In this document: positions 50,317-58,313 of the stretch, piece after piece
How the letters are laid out: the number at the start of each line of letters is the position of its first letter
How positions within the stretch are numbered: position 1 is the first letter of the stretch
Assembly: GCA_050949705.1 (NCBI GenBank)
Contig: JBMNGG010000018.1
Span: 1 to 64,000, forward strand
Direction: 5' to 3'
Origin: JBMNGG01 sp050949705
GTDB taxonomy: Bacteria > Bacillota > Thermosediminibacteria > Thermosediminibacterales > Tepidanaerobacteraceae
Length of the DNA stretch: 64,000 nt
Notes under the pieces: model-generated
Told to the model about the DNA's origin: nothing
The model's database searches: none
What the model saw: only the letters and a program-made list of their open reading frames with translations
Translations under genes and position numbers: made by a program

Positions 50317-52014
50317 TTATAATCTAAGATCATATTTTTTTATTTTATTGTAAAGTGTAGCCAGAGATATATTAAGTGCTTTTGCTGCCCTTTCCTTGCC
50401 TTTTACACTAGTCCCATATTCCTCTAATGCTCTTTTTATTAACCTGCGTTCCATTTCGTCAAGTGAAATAATCCCTCCCTTTATTTTGGTCTTTTTATTT
50501 AATTGGTTAAAATAAGGCAACAAGAGATCTTCTGTTATCCAACCACCATCAGCCATGAGAATCGTTCTTTCAAGGATGTTTTTAAGCTCTCTTACGTTCC
50601 CAGGCCAATTATAAGATAGTAACAGCCCCTCTGCCTTGCTTGTAACACCTTTTACATTTTTATGAAACTTTCGGTTAAATTCTTGAATATATATATCGAC
50701 CAAGGCCAATACATCTTCTTTTCGCTCCCTTAATGGAGGTATATGGATATTTATTACATTTAATCTAAAGTATAAGTCCTCTCTAAAGCGTCCCTGATGA
50801 ATCAATTCTAAAAGGTTCTGATTAGTAGCTGAAATTATTCGGACATCGATTTTTACTGGATGGGTGCCCCCTACTCTTTCAATTTCCTGTTCTTGAATGA
50901 CACGAAGGAGCTTAGCTTGAAGTACTGAGCTCATGTCCCCAATTTCATCAAGGAAAATTGTCCCTTCATTGGCTAATTCGAATTTTCCCAGTTTCATTTT
51001 ACTGGCTCCGGTAAAGGCACCTGCTTCATAACCAAAGAGTTCGCTTTCTAATAGGTTTTCCGGAATGGCAGCACAATTAACTTTAATCAAGGGTTTGCTG
51101 TTTCGCATACTCTCTTCGTGTATTGCATTTGCGAATATTTCTTTGCCGGTGCCGCTTTCACCGGTGATTAGTATAGTTGTGTCTTCCCTTGCGGCTTTTT
51201 TGGCTATTTTTATGATAGCTTTCATCTTTTCACTTTTCGATACAATGTCTTTAAAGCTAGCTCTGTTTTTATTCAATTTTTTAATCTCATCTTCTAACCC
51301 ATCGATTACAGAAGAAGACCGTCTGAGTTCTTTAGCCAATCGAATAACTTCAGTTATATCCTGAAAAACTACCACTGCTCCTGTCATTTCACCATTTACT
51401 ATAACAGGAGCTGCATTGGAGATGACTTCCGCATTGGAGCCTACTGCTCGATTTGGTTTGCCAAGGCATGGTTTACCGGTCTTTATAACCTCTGCCAATG
51501 CACCATCGGGAGAAACATCGAAAACACTACAACCTATGCGATCACTGGCAGGAATACCGGTAATACGGGTATATCCTTCATTGACATATTTGATGATACC
51601 ATCTTTGTCCGCCAGCTGTATGCCTTCTTGAGCAGAGTTTAGGATAACTGAGAGCTGTTCTTTTACTTCTTTAATCATCAAAAGCTCTTCCCGCTCCCGT
51701 ATAAGTGTAAGCATCACGTTTACAGCCCGGGCATCTACCAATGTAGTAGAATGTGGAATATTAGCCTTAAGTTTTTTAACAAGGTCTTCATCTCCCGTCA
51801 CTTCAAACACTACATCAAGATCACACTCTTTTATCATATCTTCTGGATCTTTAAAGCATTTAATGCCCTTTTGTGTTGCTAGCTTTAAACCCGGAGCTGA
51901 AGGATTAATATCAGAAATCCCCGCTATTTTGATATTGTCATAATCGATTAAAGTCTCTATTAAGGTAGTGCCGCCTTTTCCTCCCCCAATAATCCCTATG
52001 GATAAATCTGACAT
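50317..52014 (-). CDS. Sigma-54-dependent activator: Rossmann - PAS - AAA+ - Fis
   Basis: 565 residues. An N-terminal Rossmann-like domain (about 1-105) carries GIIGGGKGGTT (7-17), and DVVFEVTGDEDLV continues the fold of NAD(P)-binding dehydrogenases. A PAS domain (about 120-230; SAQEGIQLADKDGIIKYVN) precedes the AAA+ sigma-54 activator domain. That domain has Walker A GESGTGKE, the sigma-54-contacting GAFTGA loop and FLDEIGDMSS. A Fis-type helix-turn-helix closes it (GKERAAKALNISLATLYNKIKKY). It probably controls the adjacent promoter at 50147-50161. A dinucleotide-sensing input is an inference from the N-terminal fold. Confidence 0.93.
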   Translation of the reverse strand: MSDLSIGIIGGGKGGTTLIETLIDYDNIKIAGISDINPSAPGLKLATQKGIKCFKDPEDMIKECDLDVVFEVTGDEDLVKKLKANIPHSTTLVDARAVNVMLTLIREREELLMIKEVKEQLSVILNSAQEGIQLADKDGIIKYVNEGYTRITGIPASDRIGCSVFDVSPDGALAEVIKTGKPCLGKPNRAVGSNAEVISNAAPVIVNGEMTGAVVVFQDITEVIRLAKELRRSSSVIDGLEDEIKKLNKNRASFKDIVSKSEKMKAIIKIAKKAAREDTTILITGESGTGKEIFANAIHEESMRNSKPLIKVNCAAIPENLLESELFGYEAGAFTGASKMKLGKFELANEGTIFLDEIGDMSSVLQAKLLRVIQEQEIERVGGTHPVKIDVRIISATNQNLLELIHQGRFREDLYFRLNVINIHIPPLRERKEDVLALVDIYIQEFNRKFHKNVKGVTSKAEGLLLSYNWPGNVRELKNILERTILMADGGWITEDLLLPYFNQLNKKTKIKGGIISLDEMERRLIKRALEEYGTSVKGKERAAKALNISLATLYNKIKKYDLRL

Positions 52015-52090
52015 TATCGATCCCTCCGGCCTTGTTTAAAGTTATTAAACAATATAGATTCAACAAAACTAGGTAAATTCCTTCTTGCAG

Positions 52091-52139
52091 ATAAAAAATA
52101 AAAGACTAAGGTTGAAAATTGCAAACTAACCTCGGTCTT
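52091..52139 (-). terminator. Terminator of the NHL-protein gene
   Basis: Arms AAGACCGAGGTT/AACCTTAGTCTT on the minus strand with a 14-base loop and a TTTATTTTTT tail. Confidence 0.75.
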
Positions 52140-52285
52140 AATTAATGAGTTAACGGTGTCTGGAAATGCTCTGAAAAGCCCCGGAGCCGTGAAATTTTGA
52201 ATAAAACCAAGTGGAATGAAGAATTCTTATAGCTGCGATAATATAAGATCCTTCGAATATCGCTCAGGATGACAGTGTTGTTGTC
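52140..52285. other. Intergenic with a short dispersed-repeat-like segment
   Basis: No gene. At 52247-52272 AGATCCTTCGAATATCGCTCAGGATGACA looks like one half of a CTGAGCGAAGGATCT-type element, with a decayed relative at 13247-13318. Confidence 0.35.
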
Positions 52286-54247
52286 TCATGATAACGGTGT
52301 TTGATATTTGATATCCACTCTTAATTTTACTACCCGGTGATTGCTGGAATCTACCAGCCAAAGAAAACCTTCATCATCAAGACATAAACCGCTTGGATGG
52401 AAAAATCCCTGTTCCACTCCAAAAGTGCCAAAAGAGCAGATAAACTCTCCTTTATAATTAAAAACTTGTATTCGATGAGCTTCGGTATCGGACACATATA
52501 CCAATCCTCTATCCCTATCTACAGCAATTCCTTCTGGGCCGTAAGATAATCCATCACTAGTACTTACTAAAAACTCTCCTTCGCCTAAGCCTGGTTTGCC
52601 AAATTCAAGGACTTTATTGCCTTCAAGAGAATACTTTTCTATCCGACCCTGTCTTGGTAAAACCACATAGATACTATCATTTTCTCCAAGAGCAATATCC
52701 CCTGGCAAATCTACGGAGAAATCATGTAGGTATTTACCATTTATCGATATTATTTGAATACGATTATTAAAAGTATCACTAATAATAAGACTATCTTCTA
52801 CAAAGGCAATAATTGATGAAGGTCCCTGCTTTAAGCCATAATTGTCAAAAACCCCTAAATCTCCTGGCCCACTGCCAGAACCGCCAAAACTGTTAATAAA
52901 GTTGCCTTTTCTATCAAATACAGAAATCATATCCAAGTCCAGCAAGTATAAGCTGTCATTTTGGAAAGCGGCAGCTTTCGGACTTAAAAACCATGAATTG
53001 CGATAACCGGGCACAATATCCCAAAGGAAGCGCCCATCTGTGTTATATACAATTACCCTGTTGTTTAATTCATTAGGGGAAAAAGGATCGCTTGCCAATA
53101 CAAGGATTCTGTCGCCGAATATTTCCAGGTTATTTGGATGGATAAAACCTTCATCAGAGCCACCCTGTATTGAATAAACATGTGTCCCCTGTGAAAACAC
53201 CCTTACTTGGTGTTTTTCAGGCACCACAATAAATAACACATCCCCTGTGCCTCGGGCAATACTAAGATAGCCTCCATCAGCTAATGAAACATTTAAATCA
53301 GAAGAGTCTATCAAAGTTCCATCAGAATCTAACCACATTAAAACCCCGGAAGTAGTAAGAACACTTATAAATCCATTACTGTCTACAGCTATATCTTGAG
53401 GTGCAACTTTCTGGCCAAAAGTATAAGCTTTGATAAACTCACCTTTAGGATCAAATTGCTGAATACGATAGTTTAAGGTATCAGCTACAAAAATATGACC
53501 TTTGCTGTCTACGTCAATACCACTAGGACCTATATAAAACTCCGAACCTACAGCCCCTAATTCACCATCACCCTCACCTTGCTGGCCAAAGCTTGATATA
53601 AATTTCCCTTCAGTTGATATTACATAAACTCGGTCAAAGCTTAGGACAAGTAAATTGCCTTGTATATCAAAAGCCAGACTTCTTGGATGGAAATTTTCTT
53701 CTAACTGTATTTTTTCTACTAACTCATTACCATCATATTTTAAGACAGCTTTTTCTCCCATATCTGCTAAATAAACATAACCATCATCATCAACCACCAT
53801 ATCAACAGGTTGTGATTTCGGGGAAGGTAAAGGAACACCCTTTGATATATACCTGCCCTGGTAGTCAAAAATCTTCACAAGCCCATTTGTAGAGTAAATA
53901 TCTAAAATATATATGTAACCATCTTTATCTTGATCAGCAGCTACAGGATAACCCAGACTATCATTTTTTAAGCCTGATATTACATTTTCAAAACTAAATC
54001 CTACCGAAATCACTGTGTCCTTATTACCTTTATCATTTTCTTTCTCTTGTTTACTATCATTTTCTTCCTCATCATCTGGTAGGGTATCTTTAATATCATT
54101 GTAACCATTTCTATCATTAAATCCGGGTTCTGGTTCAGGAAGGGTTGGATTTATTGTAGGCTTACTAGTATTTGAACAAGCTGAAAATATAAAAATTATG
54201 ATAATACTAAAAATAAAAAACTTATATACAGCAGAATTTTCCTTCAA
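52286..54247 (-). CDS. Lipoprotein with NHL-repeat beta-propeller domains
   Basis: 653 residues. A lipoprotein signal (hydrophobic about 8-21, lipobox FSAC) is followed by a disordered Pro/Glu/Asp/Lys-rich linker (about 25-75). After that come many NHL-type repeats of about 45-50 residues with motifs such as GPSGIDVDSKGHIFVADTLNYRIQQF and GPEGIAVDRDRGLVYVSDTEAHRIQVF. Enough repeats are present for two six-bladed propellers. NHL propellers bind proteins, peptides or glycans; no catalytic site is evident. It is anchored on the outer membrane face. The gene is monocistronic, upstream of the sigma-54 regulator. Confidence 0.88.
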   Translation of the reverse strand: MKENSAVYKFFIFSIIIIFIFSACSNTSKPTINPTLPEPEPGFNDRNGYNDIKDTLPDDEEENDSKQEKENDKGNKDTVISVGFSFENVISGLKNDSLGYPVAADQDKDGYIYILDIYSTNGLVKIFDYQGRYISKGVPLPSPKSQPVDMVVDDDGYVYLADMGEKAVLKYDGNELVEKIQLEENFHPRSLAFDIQGNLLVLSFDRVYVISTEGKFISSFGQQGEGDGELGAVGSEFYIGPSGIDVDSKGHIFVADTLNYRIQQFDPKGEFIKAYTFGQKVAPQDIAVDSNGFISVLTTSGVLMWLDSDGTLIDSSDLNVSLADGGYLSIARGTGDVLFIVVPEKHQVRVFSQGTHVYSIQGGSDEGFIHPNNLEIFGDRILVLASDPFSPNELNNRVIVYNTDGRFLWDIVPGYRNSWFLSPKAAAFQNDSLYLLDLDMISVFDRKGNFINSFGGSGSGPGDLGVFDNYGLKQGPSSIIAFVEDSLIISDTFNNRIQIISINGKYLHDFSVDLPGDIALGENDSIYVVLPRQGRIEKYSLEGNKVLEFGKPGLGEGEFLVSTSDGLSYGPEGIAVDRDRGLVYVSDTEAHRIQVFNYKGEFICSFGTFGVEQGFFHPSGLCLDDEGFLWLVDSSNHRVVKLRVDIKYQTPLS

Positions 54248-54365
54248 TCTTTTTAACCGAATGTAAATCCGGTCATACCTCCTCGTAAAAAAAAATAAAA
54301 ATAAATAAACTTGCTTCTTAATATTTTAAGACGATATTTTATCAAGAAATGTTCCATTCTTAGCT

Positions 54366-54401
54366 AAAAAACCCCACAGTTTAAACAAACCGTAGGGTTT
54401 T
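54366..54401 (-). terminator. Intrinsic terminator of the YugP-type gene
   Basis: AAAACCCTACGGTTT/AAACTGTGGGGTTTT stem with a TTTTTT run on the minus strand. Confidence 0.85.
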
Positions 54402-54424
54402 GTGCAATTATGCCTATTTATATA

Positions 54425-55114
54425 TCATCGTCTATTACTACGTCCTCCGGCTAATACAAGCAAACGCAAAAGCTGCATGACAGCCATCATGGTAGCAGCC
54501 ACATATGTTAGTGCTGCGGCTCCAAGTACAGCTTTAACAGGACCTAATTCACTTTTTTCAATAAATCCATGGCCTTCTAATATAGCCACCGCCCTGTTAC
54601 TAGCATTATACTCAACAGGAAGTGTTACAACCTGAAATAACACCGCTGCTGAAAACAATAGTATTCCCAGCATCATAAGACTTTCTGCACTAAACAATAG
54701 CCCTATGAAGAACAGAGGAAAGGCCATTTGTGATCCGAAACCTGCTATAGGAACTATGGTATTTCTTAGAGCAAGTGGAATATAGCCTACATCATGCTGA
54801 ATAGCATGACCGCACTCATGGGCAGCTACTCCAATCGCTGCTAATGATCTTCCATTATACACATCACTAGACAGTCTTAACACCTTGCGTCTTGGATCAT
54901 AGTGATCGGAAAGCCTGCCTCCCTGAATTTGCACAGAAACATCATCAATACCGCTTCTTCTCAATATCTCCCGAGCTACATCCGCTCCTGTCATTTGACT
55001 TCTTGCAGGAACTCTTAAATACTTCTCAAAAGTTGACGTAACCTTAGTTTGGGCATAAAATGCCAATATCATTGCTGGGAGTAATAATATCATAGTAGAG
55101 TCCCAAAAAAACAA
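54425..55114 (-). CDS. Zinc metallopeptidase, YugP family
   Basis: About 229 residues, membrane-bound. An N-terminal transmembrane helix (about 5-25) is followed by the catalytic region with HECGHAIQH (zinc His-Glu-His) in GVAAHECGHAIQHDVGYIPL. Two further hydrophobic segments and the family's PVEYNASNRAV loop lie in the C-terminal half. Upstream, GRLSDHYDPRRKVLRLSSDVYNG is the conserved substrate-side strand. Biological targets are unknown. I prefer the TTG at 55114, which is 8 bases after AGGAGG, over a GTG at 55123 inside the ribosome site. Confidence 0.9.
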   Translation of the reverse strand: MFFWDSTMILLLPAMILAFYAQTKVTSTFEKYLRVPARSQMTGADVAREILRRSGIDDVSVQIQGGRLSDHYDPRRKVLRLSSDVYNGRSLAAIGVAAHECGHAIQHDVGYIPLALRNTIVPIAGFGSQMAFPLFFIGLLFSAESLMMLGILLFSAAVLFQVVTLPVEYNASNRAVAILEGHGFIEKSELGPVKAVLGAAALTYVAATMMAVMQLLRLLVLAGGRSNRR

Positions 55115-55184
55115 AAGGAACACCTCCTTTATGAGGATATGCCCTAAGGCTTAACTTACTTATATAATATATGTTAAAAAATTT

Positions 55185-55994
55185 TCAGTCAACACCGTTG
55201 GTATCAATTTCCTCTACAGGAAATTCCCGCACATCGTTATTTTCATCTAGTTGAACCCTAACAACCTCCTTTGGTTTATATATGGCAATCACAGTCCCCC
55301 CACCAGCAGGAGTGATTACTTTATCACCTACATTGGGATACTTTACCGAACAATCTACATATGATTCGCTTTCATATCTAAGACAGCACATTAGCCTGCC
55401 GCATAGTCCTGATATTTTTACGGGATTTAATGACAAATTCTGTTGTTTTGCCATTTTTATGGATACCGGATCAAAATCCCCTAAAAAAGTGTTACAGCAT
55501 ATACAGCGGCCACAGGGTCCTACACCACCCAGCATTTTTGCTTCATCCCTCACCCCAATTTGACGCAACTCTATTCGAGTTCGAAAAATAGCTGCTAGAT
55601 CTTTAACTAACTCGCGGAAATCCACCCGACCATCTGCAGTAAAGTAAAAAACAAGTTTGCTGTTGTCAAAGGTATATTCCACATCAACTAATTTCATTTC
55701 AAGACCGTGTTTTTCAATTTTTTCGATAGCTATTTTTTCAGCTTCCAAGGATTTTATGATGTTTTCCTTGACAGTTTCTTCATCTTCTGGCGTGGCTACT
55801 CTCATTACATCCTTAAGTGGAGCAATAATATCTTCTTCTTTTACATCCTTGGGACCTATTACAATTTCACCGTATTCTATTCCTCTACTGGTTTCAACTA
55901 TCACCTTGTCACCTACAGAAAGCTCGAGGCCTCCGGGATTGAAGTAATAGACCTTTCCGGCTTTTTTAAACCTAACTCCTACTATTGTGACCAA
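55185..55994 (-). CDS. ricT: PSP1-domain protein RicT (YaaT)
   Basis: 269 residues. RicT with RicA and RicF forms an Fe-S-containing complex that, in Bacillus, promotes RNase Y-dependent mRNA maturation and the Spo0A phosphorelay. The N-terminal VGVRFKKAGKVYYFNPG and ETSRGIEYGEIV belong to the PSP1 core. The conserved Cys clusters GPCGRCICCNTFLGDF and LCGRLMCCLRYE (about 155-205) supply cluster ligands. It overlaps the holB stop by 13 bases. Bacillus has yabA next; here that place is taken by a YugP-type peptidase gene and other genes. Confidence 0.95.
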   Translation of the reverse strand: MVTIVGVRFKKAGKVYYFNPGGLELSVGDKVIVETSRGIEYGEIVIGPKDVKEEDIIAPLKDVMRVATPEDEETVKENIIKSLEAEKIAIEKIEKHGLEMKLVDVEYTFDNSKLVFYFTADGRVDFRELVKDLAAIFRTRIELRQIGVRDEAKMLGGVGPCGRCICCNTFLGDFDPVSIKMAKQQNLSLNPVKISGLCGRLMCCLRYESESYVDCSVKYPNVGDKVITPAGGGTVIAIYKPKEVVRVQLDENNDVREFPVEEIDTNGVD

Positions 55995-56803
55995 TTGTAT
56001 ACCTCCTCAAGGCCTATTAGCAAATTGTACCAAATCAAGTTCTTGTTGCCCCTGGATTTCGCAATTTTTAATTGTTTATAAACTATATCCATCAATCTGA
56101 CTATAGTACTCACATTAAACAATGGAACAAATTTATCAATAATAGGCTTTAAATCTTTATTTATAAGTTCTGCTTTACTATTAGTTTTTGCCAACATGAT
56201 ATCTCTATACAGTGAAAAAATGTATTCCAGTAATTCATCCGCTTTTTCATCCATATCAGAAAGTTTCTTAACATAATCGCTAAAGCTCAAAAAACCGTCT
56301 TTACTTGTGGTATGAAACAATATATCAGCAATTTTGCGTCTTATATCTTTGTCAAGTGTTGGCTTTACTTGAGTTTCGGAAAAATCCTGAATCTGACAAC
56401 GTGATAATACGGTAGGGATTAATTTTTTGAGATTATCTGAAAGAAGTATAACAGTGCTTTGAGCAATAGGTTCCTCCAGAGTCTTCAAAAAAGCATTCTG
56501 TGCTTCTATGGTCATTGTATCAGCTTCATGTAATATATAAAACTTATTCTTTCCTTCTATAGGTTTTTCCGCTAAGCTTAATATAAGATTCCTTATCTGT
56601 TCTATCTTTACAGAGGCACCGTCAGGATATATTTCTATAACATCCGGATGTGTTTTGTTTTGTATTTTATTACATGTTTTGCAAAATTCACATGGTGCCA
56701 AATCCGTATTTTCACAGTTTGCCCTCTGTGCAAGGACTAATGCATTTTGAGTAGTCTTACTATCATTGCCTAGAAATATATAAGCATGTGATGTAGTCTG
56801 CAA
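55982..56803 (-). CDS. holB: DNA polymerase III delta' subunit, short form
   Basis: Clamp-loader subunit in chromosomal replication. At 273 residues it is shorter than the usual 310-330. It starts directly at HAYIFLGND, so the normal first 20-25 residues are absent. The P-loop position reads GNDSKTTQN and is degenerate. The zinc-type Cys cluster (CENTDLAPCEFCKTC) is kept, as are KIEQIRNLILSL, FYILHEADTMTIEAQNAFLKTLEEP and the sensor region LLSDNLKKLIPTVLSRCQ. The TTG start is supported by GAGGTGG 4 bases upstream. It lies in the standard tmk-darA-yaaR-holB-ricT string. Confidence 0.9.
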   Translation of the reverse strand: MQTTSHAYIFLGNDSKTTQNALVLAQRANCENTDLAPCEFCKTCNKIQNKTHPDVIEIYPDGASVKIEQIRNLILSLAEKPIEGKNKFYILHEADTMTIEAQNAFLKTLEEPIAQSTVILLSDNLKKLIPTVLSRCQIQDFSETQVKPTLDKDIRRKIADILFHTTSKDGFLSFSDYVKKLSDMDEKADELLEYIFSLYRDIMLAKTNSKAELINKDLKPIIDKFVPLFNVSTIVRLMDIVYKQLKIAKSRGNKNLIWYNLLIGLEEVYNWSQ

Positions 56804-56812
56804 TATACCACC

Positions 56813-57247
56813 TCAAACATAAATATCCAGCAAAAGACCTCTTATTTCATCTACAAGTGCTGCTATCTTCAGGGAATCGCTATTCTCTGAAATCACTGTT
56901 TCTGCCAGTTCTAAAAGCTTTTCGTTGACTTTCTTGATAATTGTCAAAACCTTACTTTGGCCATAGTGTGCAGGAAAGCGCTCTTCTTTAAAAGAAAGAC
57001 CTTCAGATATACACATTTTTAAGAACTCTGCAACCTTTTGTTTAAACTCTCTTAAATCAGCCAGGCTCTTTCTCTTTGACAGTCTTCTGCCGATTTCGCT
57101 TATTACCTGCATTTCCTGATCCACATGGTGTTTTAAAAGGTTTTTCGATGCTGTTTGATAATATTTAGAAAAAGCACGGTTACCATGCTCCGCCTTTGGC
57201 AGAATATCCTTTGGCAATCCGTAATCGGTTAATGAGTTTATTTTCAT
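56813..57247 (-). CDS. YaaR family (DUF327) protein
   Basis: 144 residues of the YaaR/DUF327 family, habitually encoded between darA and holB in Firmicutes; function unknown. The protein is mostly helical and charged. Family landmarks are HVDQEMQVISEIGRRLSKRKSLADLREFKQKVAEFLK in the middle and KVLTIIKKVNEKLLELAE towards the end. Its ATG overlaps the darA stop by 4 bases, so the two are co-translated. No membrane segment or signal. Confidence 0.88.
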   Translation of the reverse strand: MKINSLTDYGLPKDILPKAEHGNRAFSKYYQTASKNLLKHHVDQEMQVISEIGRRLSKRKSLADLREFKQKVAEFLKMCISEGLSFKEERFPAHYGQSKVLTIIKKVNEKLLELAETVISENSDSLKIAALVDEIRGLLLDIYV

Positions 57248-57567
57248 AATTTGACAGCCCTCTCTATATTCAAGACAAATACCGTCGCTCCACCTATTGA
57301 AACTTCAACGGGATATGGCATATAGGTATCATGAGGTCCCGCAGGTAATGGTGTTACGATTTTCTTTCTGGGGTGACAAATCCTTTCAATTACGGTTAAA
57401 AGCTCATCGATTCTTTCTTCATCAACACCAATCATAAGTGTAGTATTGCCATTTCTTAAGAAACCTCCGGTACTTGCGAGTTTGGTTACACCGAATTTTT
57501 TTTCAGTTAGGTTCTCTATCAGGCGTCCCGCATCACTATCTTGGATTACAGCTATTACTAATTTCAT
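57244..57567 (-). CDS. darA: Cyclic-di-AMP receptor DarA (PstA, YaaQ)
   Basis: 107-residue PII-like trimeric protein that binds c-di-AMP. The family core is visible: MKLVIAVIQDSDAGRLIENLTEKKFGVTKLASTGGFLRNGNTTLMIGVDEE (with the ligand-contacting STGGFLR loop, about 28-34) and VSIGGATVFVLNIE at the C-terminus. The start at 57567 follows GAGGAAGGGG; the longer frame to 57597 has no support. It sits directly downstream of tmk in the conserved string. Confidence 0.95.
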   Translation of the reverse strand: MKLVIAVIQDSDAGRLIENLTEKKFGVTKLASTGGFLRNGNTTLMIGVDEERIDELLTVIERICHPRKKIVTPLPAGPHDTYMPYPVEVSIGGATVFVLNIERAVKL

Positions 57568-57636
57568 AATAAACGCCCCTTCCTCTAAAAAGTTCATCGG
57601 GTGCCATTTATCTATTCATAATATTCATATATATCC

Positions 57637-58260
57637 TTATAAGTCTATTATACCTGATTTCATAATCTCAAACAATATTCTTTCAAAGACCTTTTCTGGA
57701 CTGTAAGATGCATCAACTATCTTTATCCGATTTGGATATAGTTTTTTAACCTTTAAGAATCCTTCACGGACTCTTTTATGAAAAATAAGTGCTTCCCTTT
57801 CCAATCTATCCTTTTTTCCTCGAAGGCGTTTCAGAGATTGTTCAGGGTCTATATCCATGACAATGGTAAGGTCAGGCCAACAATCCTTTAGAAACCATCC
57901 GTTAATATCTGTAAGCTCTTGTATGCCAAGACAACGAGCCCACCCTTGATATGCTAAGCTAGAATCTACAAATCTGTCACATAATACCATACAACCTTTT
58001 TCTAAAGCCGGGACGATAACTTTTTTCACCAGCTGCGCACGAGATGCGGCATAAATCAGTGCCTCTGCTTCCGGGACAGGACTGTCACCTTTTGAAGAAA
58101 GTAAAACTTCCCTTAACTTTTCTCCTAATTCTGTGCCACCAGGCTCCCTTGTAACTAAAACTTTAAATCCACTTTTTTTTAGGTAATCACTTATTTTCCT
58201 AACCTGAGTTGTTTTTCCAGCCCCATCAGGCCCCTCGAAGGTTATAAACTTACCTTTCAT
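57637..58260 (-). CDS. tmk: Thymidylate kinase
   Basis: Phosphorylates dTMP to dTDP with ATP. The 207 residues have the P-loop FEGPDGAGKTTQ (about 8-19), the DR(Y/F) motif CDRFVDSSLAYQGWAR and the lid region RLRGKKDRLE. TREPGGTELGEKLRE is the conserved dTMP-side helix. It keeps its usual place between the YaaO-type decarboxylase and darA. No anomalies. Confidence 0.96.
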   Translation of the reverse strand: MKGKFITFEGPDGAGKTTQVRKISDYLKKSGFKVLVTREPGGTELGEKLREVLLSSKGDSPVPEAEALIYAASRAQLVKKVIVPALEKGCMVLCDRFVDSSLAYQGWARCLGIQELTDINGWFLKDCWPDLTIVMDIDPEQSLKRLRGKKDRLEREALIFHKRVREGFLKVKKLYPNRIKIVDASYSPEKVFERILFEIMKSGIIDL

Positions 58261-58313
58261 TGGATCTCCTCTTCTTTTTATTATTTACATAAGATCTCCA
58301 TTAAAAGCAATTC

